Origin: Aquimonas voraii
GTDB taxonomy: Bacteria; Pseudomonadota; Gammaproteobacteria; Xanthomonadales; Xanthomonadaceae
DNA: 64,000 nt
NCBI RefSeq assembly: GCF_900101825.1
Contig: NZ_FNAG01000002.1
Coordinates: 1-64,000 of the forward strand
Reading direction: 5' to 3'
Shown in pieces: positions 19,401 through 29,384 of the stretch. Numbering within the stretch: the stretch's first letter is position 1; every line of letters starts with the position of its first letter. Both the position numbers and the translations under genes were made by a program. The notes beneath the pieces were generated by a model that was given only the letters and a program-made list of their open reading frames with translations, did not search any database and was not told the origin of the DNA.

Positions 19401-20347
19401 GATTCGAGTTTCCGCATCTGGTGGGCCTGGCGGTCCATGAAGGTCTGTGCGGGGTCGGCGCCCTTGGACTTGAGGATGTGCGAGCGCACCGCCGCCTCGA
19501 CCAGCACGGCGAGGTTGCGGCCCGGCGCCACTGGCAGGGTGATCTGCGGGATGTCGAGATCCAGCACGCGACGATGGCTGCGGTCGCCGTGCAGGCGATC
19601 CAGGGTGGCAGGTGGCGCGGCGGGATCGTAGCGCTCGAGGTGGACGATCAGGCGCAGGTACTTGTTCCGCTTCACCGAGGTGTCGCCGAACATTTCGCGC
19701 ACGTTGAGAATGCCCAAGCCGCGCACTTCGATCAGGTCCTGCAGCAGCTCGGGGCAGGTGCCGTCGAGCACATCCGGGGCGATCTGGGTGAATTCAGGCG
19801 CATCGTCTGCCACCAGCCGATGGCCACGGGTGATCAGTTCCAGCGCCAGCTCGCTCTTGCCCGAGCCGGAGTCGCCGGTGATCAGCACGCCGATCGAATA
19901 GACCTCCATGAACACGCCGTGCAGGGTGAGCCTGCGCGCCAGTGCGCGTGCCAGGTGGTACTGGAGGTAGGTCAGCAGCTCATGGCCGCGGCGCGGCGAG
20001 CTCCACAGCGGGGTGTCGGTCTCGTTGCAGGCGTCGCGCAGGTCCGGCGGCGCCGACTGGTCGCGGCTTACCAGCAGGGCCAAGGGCCGCGCGTTCATGA
20101 TCTTGGCGAGGGTTTCCCAGCGCTGGCGGGAATCCAGCGCGTCGAGGTAGGCCAGCTCTTCGGCGCCGATGATCTGCACCTTGTTGGCGTGGATCGTATT
20201 GAGGTAGCCGGCCAGCGAAGGTCTGCGGGCGAGATGTTCGCCGGGCTCGATCTCGCGGCGCTCGCCGCGCTGTCCGGCGAGCCAGCGCAGGCCCAGGCGT
20301 TCCTGCAGCTGCTCATAGAGCTCGCGGGCGCTGATGCGGGCGTCCAT
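19397..20347 (-). CDS. hprK: HPr kinase/phosphorylase
   Basis: A 316-residue HprK that phosphorylates or dephosphorylates Ser46 of HPr. Walker A GDSGSGKS is at residues 158-165, followed by the DD pair at 181-182 (LVADDAPEF) and the family signature [15 protein letters not shown]. The ATG at 20347 begins [14 protein letters not shown]; upstream in-frame sequence overlaps ptsN and is rejected. With rapZ and ptsN it forms the usual proteobacterial regulatory-PTS block. Confidence 0.95.
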   Translation of the reverse strand: MDARISARELYEQLQERLGLRWLAGQRGERREIEPGEHLARRPSLAGYLNTIHANKVQIIGAEELAYLDALDSRQRWETLAKIMNARPLALLVSRDQSAPPDLRDACNETDTPLWSSPRRGHELLTYLQYHLARALARRLTLHGVFMEVYSIGVLITGDSGSGKSELALELITRGHRLVADDAPEFTQIAPDVLDGTCPELLQDLIEVRGLGILNVREMFGDTSVKRNKYLRLIVHLERYDPAAPPATLDRLHGDRSHRRVLDLDIPQITLPVAPGRNLAVLVEAAVRSHILKSKGADPAQTFMDRQAHQMRKLES

Positions 20348-20363
20348 GCGTCCGCGCCTGCGC

Positions 20364-20834
20364 TCAGGCGGCGGCGTGGGTGAGTTGCCAGTCCGCCAGC
20401 AGGGCGTAGAGGCTGGCACTGTCGGGCGCACTGCGCAGGCGCTGGCAGAAGCCTGAATCGCCGAACATTTCGGCGAGCTGCGAGAGCAGCACCAGATGCT
20501 GGTGGCTGAAGTGCTCCGGCACCGCCATGGCGAATACCAGATCCACCGGGGCGCCGTCGATCGCGCCGAAATCGATGCCGTCGGAAAGGCGCACGAAAGC
20601 GCCAATGGCATTGCTCAGCCCCGGCGTGCGTCCGTGTGGAATCGCCACGCCATGGCCCAGCCCGGTCGAGCCCAGCTTCTCGCGGGCGAACAGGCTGTCG
20701 AAGATGGCGCGCTCGCAGGCTTCGCCCTGGCCATCGGCCAGACTGGCGGCGAGCGTTTCCAGCAGGCGCTTCTTGCTGGTGGCGCTGACGCCGACCGAGG
20801 TGCGGGCAGGCGTCAGGAGGTCGATCAGGAGCAT
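20364..20834 (-). CDS. ptsN: PTS nitrogen-regulatory EIIA(Ntr)
   Basis: A 156-residue EIIA of the fructose/Ntr family with phosphohistidine H67 in [13 protein letters not shown] and the conserved [20 protein letters not shown]. It links PTS phosphorylation to potassium, nitrogen and envelope control. It lies 16 bases upstream of hprK and downstream of hpf and rpoN, the arrangement common in Gammaproteobacteria. Confidence 0.95.
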   Translation of the reverse strand: MLLIDLLTPARTSVGVSATSKKRLLETLAASLADGQGEACERAIFDSLFAREKLGSTGLGHGVAIPHGRTPGLSNAIGAFVRLSDGIDFGAIDGAPVDLVFAMAVPEHFSHQHLVLLSQLAEMFGDSGFCQRLRSAPDSASLYALLADWQLTHAAA

Positions 20835-20897
20835 GGTGTCATTGCCTGGGGAAGGCGGGCCGCCGGGCCAGCAGGGCCGGCCCGGCGGCGTAGGGTA

Positions 20898-21224
20898 CTA
20901 GCCGAAGCTGCCGTTGCGCGAGGGTGCGTCGCCGCGGTGGTGGTCGGTCAGCTTTTCCTTGTGCTTGACCACCTGGCGGTCCAGCTTGTCGGCGAGCAGA
21001 TCGATGGCGGCGTACATCGACTCCGCCACCGACTCGGCGTGGATGTGGCGGCCGGCGGCGTGCAGGGTCGCTTCGGCCTTGTGGTCGAGCTTGTCGACCG
21101 ACAGGATCACATGGACATCGAGCAGGTGGTCGAAGTGGCGCTCAAGGCGCGCCAGCTTGGTTTCGACGTACTCGCGCAGGGCGGCGGTGACATCGATCTG
21201 GTGACCACTGATATCGAATCGCAT
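20898..21224 (-). CDS. hpf: Ribosome hibernation-promoting factor, short form
   Basis: A 108-residue HPF/YhbH protein, the short form lacking the dimerisation tail. The beta-alpha-beta-beta-beta-alpha fold is visible from MRFDISGHQIDVTAALREYV through DKLDHKAEATLHAAGRHIH to AAIDLLADKLDRQVVKHKEK. It binds the 30S subunit in stationary phase. The ATG follows CTAGGAGGTTCC, a strong ribosome-binding site. Its place after rpoN is conserved. Confidence 0.93.
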   Translation of the reverse strand: MRFDISGHQIDVTAALREYVETKLARLERHFDHLLDVHVILSVDKLDHKAEATLHAAGRHIHAESVAESMYAAIDLLADKLDRQVVKHKEKLTDHHRGDAPSRNGSFG

Positions 21225-21515
21225 GGCTGGAACCTCCTAGGGGAACGTCCGGTTGGAGCCCGCTGCCGGCACGTTCCAGGCGGCAGGGGAGGGCGCGGCG
21301 GTCAAGCCGCGCGGCAAGGAGCGGCATGCAAGGGCCGCTCCAGAACAGGTTGGGATCAGGAGGCGCGAACCAAGTTCGCGCTGCAAAAACCGGAGTGTCG
21401 GTCTGCAGACGGGTGCTCCGGCGCCGCCGGGGGCTTCGCCCATCGCGGCAAGGCCCATGCGCGATGGGCGGGAGTGGATCGGGATGCCGGGATCGTCTGG
21501 ATGGGCCATTGGCGC
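21225..21515. other. rpoN-hpf intergenic region
   Basis: A 291-base gap with no supported gene. It contains a perfect 10-bp inverted repeat gcccatcgcg/cgcgatgggc at 21438-21469 with a 12-base loop, a possible attenuator or terminator stem after rpoN, without a T tract on the minus strand. The hpf promoter should lie here but was not identified. Confidence 0.4.
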
Positions 21516-22976
21516 TCAGCTTACCCGCTGGCGCTCGTTTGAGGAGGGGATGCTCATCGCTTCCCGGTATTTCGCCACCGTCCGCCGCGCGACCGAGATG
21601 CCCTCCGCCTGCAGCAGCTCGGTCAGGCGAGCGTCCGACAGGGGCTTGCGCGGGGATTCCGCATCGATCAGGCGCTTGATCATGGCCTGGATCGCCGTGC
21701 TGGAAGCGCTGCCACCGTCGACCGTGGACACGCCCGACGAGAAGAAGTGCTTGAACTCAAAGGTCCCACGTGGGGTGTGCAGATACTTGCGGGTGGTCAC
21801 CCGCGAAATCGTCGACTCGTGCAGTTCGAGCTCCTCGGCGATTTCGCGCAGCACCAGCGGACGCATGGCCTCGGGGCCGTGTTCGAGGAAGGCGCTCTGC
21901 TGGCGGACGATGCATTCGGCCACGCGGAGGATGGTGTCTGCGCGGGTTTCCAGCGAGCGGATCAGCCAGCGCGCTTCCTGCAGCTGGCCGCGCAGATAGC
22001 TGGCATCGCCGCGCGCGGCCACGCCGATCATCGCCTCGTATTGTCGGTTGATGCCCACGCGCGGCAGGCAGCCGGGCGCCAGGCTGACGCGCCAGGTCCC
22101 GCCCTGGCGCCAGGCATAGGCATCGGGCGCGACATACTCGACGCGTTCGCCGCCGTAGCTGGCGCCGGGTTTTGGATCCAGTCTGCGCAGCAGGGCCACG
22201 GCCTCGGCCACCCGTTCTGCGTCGAGCTTCAGCTGCTGGGCCAGCTTGAGGGTGCCAAGGCGGGCCAGGTCCTCCAGATGACCCCGCGCGATCTTCTGCG
22301 CCAGCGCCCAGGCGGGGCTGTCGTCCTGCTGGGCGCGCAGCTGCACGCACAGGCACTCGGCCAGCGTGCGTGCGCCCACGCCCAGCGGATCGAACTGCTG
22401 GATGTGCGCCAGCACGGCCTGCAGCTCATCGGCGTCGGCCTCGATCTCCGGCCTTAGGGTGGCGCGCACCGAGTCGAAGTCCTCCTGCAGATAGCCGTCG
22501 TCGCCGATGGCGTCGATCAGGGCGCGGCCGATGGCCTGGTCGCGCGCCGACAGATGCGAGAGTCCGAGCTGCCACAGCAGGTGGTCATGCAGGCTTTCGG
22601 TAACCGTGCCCTGCAGGCTCTCCAGGCGATCTTCGCCGTCGCCACCGCTGCTGCCGCTGCCGGCCGCGGTTTCGAGGTCCCAGTCCGGTTCGTAGTCGAG
22701 CGGGCTTTCGAGGACCTCGGTCGCGGCCTCGTCGGCACCGGTTTCGTTGCCGCCAGCGCCTGCGGCCTCGGCGTCCGCGGCCGCCGAGGCTTCGTCTCCG
22801 CCCGCCGCCTGCGGATCGGCGTCTTCGGCGCGCTCCAGCAGCGGGTTGGACTCGATGGCCTCGTTCAGCTCCGTTTCCAGCTCTACGGTCGACATCTGCA
22901 GCAGGCGGATCGCCTGCCGCAGCTGCGGGGTCAGCGTCAGCTGCTGGCCCATCCGCAGTTGCAGGGAGGGTTTCAT
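21516..22976 (-). CDS. rpoN: RNA polymerase sigma-54 factor
   Basis: A 486-residue sigma-54. The activator-interacting region I is at the N-terminus (KPSLQLRMGQQLTLTPQLRQ), an acidic region II follows at about 50-115, then the core-binding domain, and the C-terminus carries the RpoN box ARRTVAKYREAMSIPSS. The ATG at 22976 is preferred over the GTG one codon upstream because it fits the family start and is coupled to the lptB stop by TGATG. It recognises -24/-12 promoters with enhancer-binding proteins. Confidence 0.96.
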   Translation of the reverse strand: MKPSLQLRMGQQLTLTPQLRQAIRLLQMSTVELETELNEAIESNPLLERAEDADPQAAGGDEASAAADAEAAGAGGNETGADEAATEVLESPLDYEPDWDLETAAGSGSSGGDGEDRLESLQGTVTESLHDHLLWQLGLSHLSARDQAIGRALIDAIGDDGYLQEDFDSVRATLRPEIEADADELQAVLAHIQQFDPLGVGARTLAECLCVQLRAQQDDSPAWALAQKIARGHLEDLARLGTLKLAQQLKLDAERVAEAVALLRRLDPKPGASYGGERVEYVAPDAYAWRQGGTWRVSLAPGCLPRVGINRQYEAMIGVAARGDASYLRGQLQEARWLIRSLETRADTILRVAECIVRQQSAFLEHGPEAMRPLVLREIAEELELHESTISRVTTRKYLHTPRGTFEFKHFFSSGVSTVDGGSASSTAIQAMIKRLIDAESPRKPLSDARLTELLQAEGISVARRTVAKYREAMSIPSSNERQRVS

Positions 22977-23695
22977 CACATCCGGAACCCGTCGCCCAGG
23001 TAGACGCGGCGCACCTCGGCGTTCTCCAGCACCTCGGCCGGGCTGCCCTCCGCCAGCACGCCGCCGTCGTTCAGGATATAGGCGCGGTCGCAGATGCCCA
23101 GGGTCTCGCGCACGTTGTGGTCGGTGATCAGCACGCCGATGCCGCGGGCCTTCAGGTGTCGCACGATGCGCTGGATCTCGCCGACCGAAATCGGATCGAC
23201 GCCGGCGAAGGGCTCGTCGAGCAGCATCATCCGCGGCTTGGCCGCCAGCGCCCGGGCGATTTCGACGCGGCGGCGCTCGCCGCCCGAGAGACTTGCGCCA
23301 AGGCTGTCGGCGACGTGGCCGATCTGCAGCTCGTCGAGCAGGGCCTGCAACTCGCGCTGGCGTTCGACGTCCCCGAGATCCTCGCGCAGCTCAAGCACGG
23401 CAAGGATGTTGTCGGCGACCGACAGGCGCCGGAACACAGAGGCCTCCTGCGGCAGGTAGCCGACGCCCAAGCGGGCACGGGCGTGCATGGGCAGGGCGGT
23501 GATGTCCTGCTGATCGAGCTGGATCTGGCCGCCGTCCGCCGGCACCAGGCCGACGATCATGTAGAAGCAGGTGGTCTTGCCGGCGCCGTTCGGGCCGAGC
23601 AGGCCGACGACTTCACCGCGGTCGAGCGTCAGTGAGAAGTCGCGCACCACCTCACGATCGCGGTAGCGCTTGCGCAGGTTGCGGGCACTGAGCAT
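22976..23695 (-). CDS. lptB: LPS export ABC transporter ATPase LptB
   Basis: A 239-residue ABC ATPase that powers LPS extraction from the inner membrane with LptF and LptG. Walker A is [17 protein letters not shown] near residue 34, the signature is [16 protein letters not shown], and Walker B is [16 protein letters not shown]. The start is coupled to lptA (TGATG) and the end to rpoN, the conserved lptA-lptB-rpoN order. Confidence 0.96.
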   Translation of the reverse strand: MLSARNLRKRYRDREVVRDFSLTLDRGEVVGLLGPNGAGKTTCFYMIVGLVPADGGQIQLDQQDITALPMHARARLGVGYLPQEASVFRRLSVADNILAVLELREDLGDVERQRELQALLDELQIGHVADSLGASLSGGERRRVEIARALAAKPRMMLLDEPFAGVDPISVGEIQRIVRHLKARGIGVLITDHNVRETLGICDRAYILNDGGVLAEGSPAEVLENAEVRRVYLGDGFRM

Positions 23696-24228
23696 CAGCC
23701 GCCGTCCGTCGGAGTGGCGGGGGCGGCAGCGTTAGGGCGCGGCTGGAAACTCATGCGGATGCGGTCGTTGGCGCCCTCGCCGCGGGCGTTCAAGCGGCCA
23801 TTGGCCATGTCGTAGGTGATGACTTCGCCCTGCAGCATGCCTTCGGGGCGGTCGACCTGGACCGCTCCCTCCAGCAGTACCTCGTTCGAGGTCGGCGTGT
23901 AGGTCACCTTGCGGGCGCGCACGCTGACCGGCTGCCCCTGATCGTCGATCTGCTTGAGCGAGGCAGGCTCGCCCTCGAACACCACCCGGCTCAACTCGCC
24001 GGCCGCGCGGGTCAGCGTCGCCTTGTCGGCGCGGATCTCCAGGCTGCCCTGGGTGATCACCACCTCGCCGCTCAGGATCGAATCGCCGTCGGCGAGGGTG
24101 GCATCGCCCGCGCGGGCGGAGACGTCGACGGGCTGCTGGCGGTCGGCGCTCGCCGCCAGCGCGCTGCCGCTCGCAGCAAGGAGAAACATGCCAGCCAGCA
24201 GGCGGCCGTCAGCGCGAAGGGGGCTCAT
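23695..24228 (-). CDS. lptA: LPS transport periplasmic protein LptA
   Basis: A 177-residue periplasmic bridge protein. A signal peptide ([18 protein letters not shown]) ends near residue 26, and the OstA-like beta-jellyroll follows ([40 protein letters not shown]). LptA polymers carry LPS across the periplasm from LptC to LptD. It overlaps the lptC end by 20 bases and couples to lptB by one base. Confidence 0.93.
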   Translation of the reverse strand: MSPLRADGRLLAGMFLLAASGSALAASADRQQPVDVSARAGDATLADGDSILSGEVVITQGSLEIRADKATLTRAAGELSRVVFEGEPASLKQIDDQGQPVSVRARKVTYTPTSNEVLLEGAVQVDRPEGMLQGEVITYDMANGRLNARGEGANDRIRMSFQPRPNAAAPATPTDGG

Positions 24229-24775
24229 AGCGGGCGCTCACCTGGTCGAGAAGTCGGAAACGGCGGGTGTCGAGCTCGGCCTCGAGGCCGAGCCCGCGGA
24301 GTATAAAACCGGGCCCGGAGGCGGTCACCGCATCGGCGCTGCGCAGCTGGCGCGCGCGCGGAAACAGGTCCAGCCGCTCGGTTTTGAGCTCGGACGGGCC
24401 GTCGGCACCTTCGGGTGCACTGACGCGCACGGCGCGCAGCAGGCGCAGTTCGCTGGCGTCCGCGCTGACCCAGGCGGCGTCGGAGCGCGCCAGCCAGCGG
24501 CCGCCCTCGGCATCCGGCAGCGTGAACTCCGGCGCGCTCACCTCCAGCGTGCCCGCCGTCGGGTGCCGGGCCAGCCGCGGGCCGCGGGCGGCGAAGGCTT
24601 CGCGGCCTTCGGCATCAAGAGCCACCATCGAGAAATCGGTGAGGAAGTAGTCCGAGCGCGGCGGCCCGACCAGGGCCGGGGCCGGGGCCGGTTCGCGCAG
24701 CAGCCAGACCAGCCAGCTGCTCACCGCCGCCGCCAACAGCAGCCCGATCAGGACGGGAATCTGGCGCGCCTGCAT
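24209..24775 (-). CDS. lptC: LPS export protein LptC
   Basis: A 188-residue bitopic protein with one N-terminal transmembrane helix (QIPVLIGLLLAAAVSSWLVW) and a periplasmic jellyroll containing PRSDYFLTDFSMVALDAEGR. It receives LPS from LptBFG and passes it to LptA. The ATG at 24775 puts the start five bases after the kdsC stop; a GTG at 24787 would overlap kdsC and is less likely. Sequence conservation of this family is low; context supports the call. Confidence 0.88.
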   Translation of the reverse strand: MQARQIPVLIGLLLAAAVSSWLVWLLREPAPAPALVGPPRSDYFLTDFSMVALDAEGREAFAARGPRLARHPTAGTLEVSAPEFTLPDAEGGRWLARSDAAWVSADASELRLLRAVRVSAPEGADGPSELKTERLDLFPRARQLRSADAVTASGPGFILRGLGLEAELDTRRFRLLDQVSARYEPPSR

Positions 24776-24780
24776 GGCCT

Positions 24781-25335
24781 TCAGCACGGCACGAAGCGTG
24801 ACAGCACTTCGGCGCTGCGGCCCTGGGCCTCGATGACGAAATCGCAGAACTCGCGCACCGCACCATGGCCGCCGGCCGCGCGGGTCTGCCAGTCGACGCG
24901 CGCGGCCACCCAGGCGTGGGCGTTCGCCGGCGCCACGCTGAAGCCGGCGACGGCCATGGCCGCGAGATCGGGCAGGTCATCGCCCATGAAGGCCGCGGCC
25001 TCGGGTTCGATGCGCAGGCTGGCGCACAGCGCCGACAGCGCCGCGCCCTTGTCGTGGCTGCCCTGGATCAGGTGGCGGATGCCGAGATCGGCCGCGCGCC
25101 GCGCTACCAGCGGGCTGGTGCGGGCGGTGATGAGGGCGATCTCGACGCCGATGCCGCCCAGCAGCTTCAGGCCCTGGCCATCGTGCACGTCGAAGCTCTT
25201 CAGCTCGCGGCCGTCGTCGCTGAAAAAAAGGCGGCCGTCAGTCAGCGTGCCGTCGACGTCGAAGGCAGCCAGGCGCAGGCCCGCGGCGCGGGCGCGGGCT
25301 TCGCTCGCGGACAGATGACGCAGCTCAGACGACAC
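24781..25335 (-). CDS. kdsC: 3-deoxy-D-manno-octulosonate 8-phosphate phosphatase
   Basis: A 184-residue HAD phosphatase of the C0 class releasing phosphate from Kdo-8-P. The catalytic aspartates D26 and D28 are in AAFDVDGTLTDGRLFF, followed by the substrate loop FDVHDGQGLKLL and the metal-binding GDDLPDLAAM. The GTG at 25333-25335 overlaps the kdsD end by 11 bases. It follows kdsD in the Kdo pathway and precedes the Lpt genes. Confidence 0.94.
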   Translation of the reverse strand: MSSELRHLSASEARARAAGLRLAAFDVDGTLTDGRLFFSDDGRELKSFDVHDGQGLKLLGGIGVEIALITARTSPLVARRAADLGIRHLIQGSHDKGAALSALCASLRIEPEAAAFMGDDLPDLAAMAVAGFSVAPANAHAWVAARVDWQTRAAGGHGAVREFCDFVIEAQGRSAEVLSRFVPC

Positions 25336-26347
25336 GGGCGCGCAGCAGGTCGTGGATGTTGAGGGCGCCGACCGCGTGCTGCTCAGCGTCGACCACCACC
25401 AGCGCGCTGATCTTGTGCGACTCCATCAGGCGGGCGGCTTCGACCGCCAGCTTGTCGGCGGTGATGGTCTTGGGTGCGCGCGTCATCACGCTCTCGACGA
25501 TGGTGGCGCGCAGGTCGAAACCGGGATCGTCCATCGCCCGGCGCAGGTCCCCGTCGGTGAACACGCCGACCAGGCGGTTGTCGGCATCGACCACTGCGGT
25601 CATGCCGAGGCGCTTGCGGCTGATCTCCAGCACGGCCTCGCTGATCGAGGCGGACGCAGCGACCCGCGGCACTTCTTCGCCGCTGTGCATGATGTCGCCG
25701 ATGTGCAGCAGCAGGCGACGGCCGAGGCTGCCGGCCGGATGCGAGCGGGCGAAGTCGTCGGCGGTGAAGCCGCGCGCTTCCAGCAGGGCCACGGCCAGTG
25801 CATCGCCCATGACCAGGGCGGCGGTGGTGCTGGAGGTGGGCGCGAGACCCAGCGGGCAGGCTTCGGCCGGCACGCTGACGTCGAGGTGCACGTCGGCGAG
25901 GCGCGCGAGCGTCGACTCCGGCCGGCCAGTCATCGCGATCAGCGGATTGCCCTGGCGGCGCAGCACCGGAAGGATGGTCAGCAGCTCGTCGGTTTCCCCG
26001 GAGTTCGACACCGCGATGACGACATCGGCATCGGTGATCATGCCCAGATCGCCGTGACTGGCTTCGCCGGGATGCACATAGAACGCCGGGGTGCCTGTCG
26101 AGGCCAGCGTCGCTGCGATCTTGCGCGCGATGTGGCCCGACTTGCCCATGCCGCTGCAGACCACCCGGCCCTCGCAGGCGAACATCAGCCGGCAGGCGGC
26201 GACGAAGTGCTGGTCGATGCGCGCGCGCAGGGCTTCGATGGCGTCGCGCTCAACGTCGATGACCTCGCGCCCGCTGTGGATCAGCGTCTCGGCCGAGAGA
26301 CCGCTGGCGTCGCGAAGAGAGGGCAGGGGCTGCACTTGGGCGCTCAT
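25325..26347 (-). CDS. kdsD: Arabinose-5-phosphate isomerase
   Basis: A 340-residue enzyme converting ribulose-5-P to arabinose-5-P, the first step toward Kdo. The N-terminal SIS domain contains RVVCSGMGKSGHIARKIAAT and FYVHPGEASHGDLGMI, and two CBS domains occupy about 210-335 (VGVFTDGDLRRAMD, HKISALVVVDAEQHAVG). It is the first gene of the minus-strand envelope cluster, with its promoter in the 210-base divergent gap before ibaG. Confidence 0.95.
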   Translation of the reverse strand: MSAQVQPLPSLRDASGLSAETLIHSGREVIDVERDAIEALRARIDQHFVAACRLMFACEGRVVCSGMGKSGHIARKIAATLASTGTPAFYVHPGEASHGDLGMITDADVVIAVSNSGETDELLTILPVLRRQGNPLIAMTGRPESTLARLADVHLDVSVPAEACPLGLAPTSSTTAALVMGDALAVALLEARGFTADDFARSHPAGSLGRRLLLHIGDIMHSGEEVPRVAASASISEAVLEISRKRLGMTAVVDADNRLVGVFTDGDLRRAMDDPGFDLRATIVESVMTRAPKTITADKLAVEAARLMESHKISALVVVDAEQHAVGALNIHDLLRARVV

Positions 26348-26557
26348 GGCGGGATTCAGGGATTCCGAAGAAACGGCGGTCGGGTGGCGCTTGGCCGCGG
26401 GCAGCGGAACGCCGGCGGATTCTGACGAGTTGTGGCAGGTGCCGGGACGGCCGGCGGGGATGCTTTAGAATCGCCGGCCATTCTACCCCGCCCCGCACCG
26501 GGGCCGCCCGCGCCCGGCGCGCTGCATCCCGGACGCGAGGCGCTGCCAAGCCTGCCC

Positions 26558-28055
<1,498 letters not shown>

Positions 28056-28084
28056 GCGCGCGCTGAGCGCGCGTTCGGGATCAC

Positions 28085-28123
28085 GGCCGCTGCGCGGCCT
28101 TGGGATTCGGGATTCGGGATTCG
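28085..28123 (+). repeat. Hairpin and GGGATTC array after murA
   Basis: A ggccgc-tgc-gcggcc hairpin (28085-28099) is followed by gggattcgggattcgggattcg (28102-28123), another copy of the dispersed array. The hairpin could serve as a weak murA terminator. Confidence 0.55.
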
Positions 28124-28187
28124 CAGGAGCGCGCTCGGATCCTTGTGCGCCCGGTTTTGTCAGTGGATTGGTCGCTCTGCTCTTGAA

Positions 28188-28212
28188 GCCCCTCTCCCAG
28201 TGGGAGAGGGGC
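28188..28212. repeat. Perfect REP-type hairpin
   Basis: gcccctctccc-agt-gggagaggggc is a perfect 11-bp stem with a 3-base loop. Half of the same sequence (gggagagggg) occurs inside the sufB-sufC insertion near 10180, so it is a second repeat family or part of a composite element. Confidence 0.7.
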
Positions 28213-28227
28213 CCAAAGCCCGCGCCG

Positions 28228-28565
28228 CTACCGCCTCGCGCTCCGATGTGCGTGCGCAGACGAGTCGGCCCAAGGTTCGAAGACCTGCTTCCTGATTTCG
28301 TCGAAGACTGCGTGATGGATCGCGAGGATCTGCTTGGGCTTCGCGACGAAGCCCTTATCTTCGAAAAGTTCCACCAGGCGCTCGCTGTCGATGCGTTCGA
28401 TAGGAATCACGCCCTCGCGGCTGGCATCGGCCTTGGCATAGGCGCTGAAGCGGCCGGTGGTGATGAGGACGCCCTTCTCGACTCACCCGGGCAGCGCGAT
28501 GCGGAACTCGCTGACGCGGGGCGCTCCACCTCCATGTAGCGTTTCGCTTGGAAGGTCACTCTCAT
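28228..28565 (-). pseudogene. Remnant of an Mrr-type restriction endonuclease
   Basis: Read on the minus strand from 28565, one frame gives MRVTFQAKRYMEVERP, recalling the V-x-x-KRY catalytic strand of the Mrr domain. After a frameshift another frame gives RVSEFRIALPG, a stop, then VEKGVLITTGRFSAYAKADA and PIERIDSERLVELFEDKGF, which match the C-terminal half of the Mrr catalytic domain. The N-terminal recognition domain is absent and the frame is broken at least twice, so it is a decayed gene. It lies among repeats. Confidence 0.6.
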
Positions 28566-28614
28566 GCTTGACGAGGGCACTCGGGCGGAGCTCGTCCGCC
28601 CGTCTACTGGCCGA

Positions 28615-29382
28615 CTAGTGCGATGAGTGTGTTTCAGCAGTCTCCAACAGAGCGTCGAATTGCTTTAGCAACCGATCGATTGCTGCGTCATCGGCATCCA
28701 GGCATTGGTGGAGTCGGACTTCCAGTTCGCCAGAAACGCAGGAGGCGAGCACAACGTGCCTCCCATCAAGACACACCAAATGAAGGGTCTGTGCGTGAGG
28801 AACCTTCCACAAGGACGGACTGCTCCAAGCAGATCGAAGAGATTCCAGCTCGACCAAGGGGATTCGGCTCAAGGTGCGCTGCGATCCGCGGGCGAGAATT
28901 TCTGACTCTCCAGCCGCGTGTTCCGCGGGGTCATCTTCCTGTGTCGGAGGTGGTGCTGGCCTCTGGACGAGTACGTGTTCGTCCAGGTGCGCTTCATCGC
29001 GACCGATGCGTAGCTGCAGCCATCGGGTATCCGCCCACGCTTCGGCGATCCAGAGCTGGTGGCGCTCGCGCTCCACTTCCACGATGCGGGAGTCACAGCG
29101 GCTGAGCTCAGAGAACTGAATGTCAAAAGGCGGTGCAGAGCGGTCGTGGAAATCTCGCTCGAATAGGGTCAACGCGACTGCTGCCATGCGCGTGGCTTCA
29201 GCTCGAATTGGCGTGGGTTCACCCTGCAACTCCAGCCACGGCTTGGGCAGCAAACTCCCCCCATCGCCCGCTTCAGCCGCCGGCCGGAACTCCCGCTCCA
29301 GATACAGCGCTGGGGCCACGGGGAAGGCCAGGGCGAGCGTCAGCCCCAGTGTCCGCAGCCACGAGATTCGCGGCTTCGCCAC
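28615..29382 (-). CDS. Hypothetical exported or membrane-anchored protein
   Basis: A 255-residue protein not recognised. The N-terminus (ISWLRTLGLTLALAFPVAPA) is a signal peptide or membrane anchor. The mature part is hydrophilic with scattered cysteines and no known catalytic motif. It begins two bases upstream of the ETF-QO stop on the same strand, so it may be read from that transcript. Codon use looks somewhat less GC-biased than its neighbours. Confidence 0.5.
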   Translation of the reverse strand: MAKPRISWLRTLGLTLALAFPVAPALYLEREFRPAAEAGDGGSLLPKPWLELQGEPTPIRAEATRMAAVALTLFERDFHDRSAPPFDIQFSELSRCDSRIVEVERERHQLWIAEAWADTRWLQLRIGRDEAHLDEHVLVQRPAPPPTQEDDPAEHAAGESEILARGSQRTLSRIPLVELESLRSAWSSPSLWKVPHAQTLHLVCLDGRHVVLASCVSGELEVRLHQCLDADDAAIDRLLKQFDALLETAETHSSH

Positions 29383-29384
29383 GG

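Noticed and set aside
24776-24787. GTG start for lptC four codons upstream
   Set aside because: It would overlap kdsC by seven bases and adds MLKA before the conserved MQARQIP start; the ATG at 24775 is simpler.
28168-28539. A 123-codon plus-strand frame opposite the Mrr remnant
   Set aside because: It begins in a REP hairpin and is the antisense of the Mrr-like sequence.
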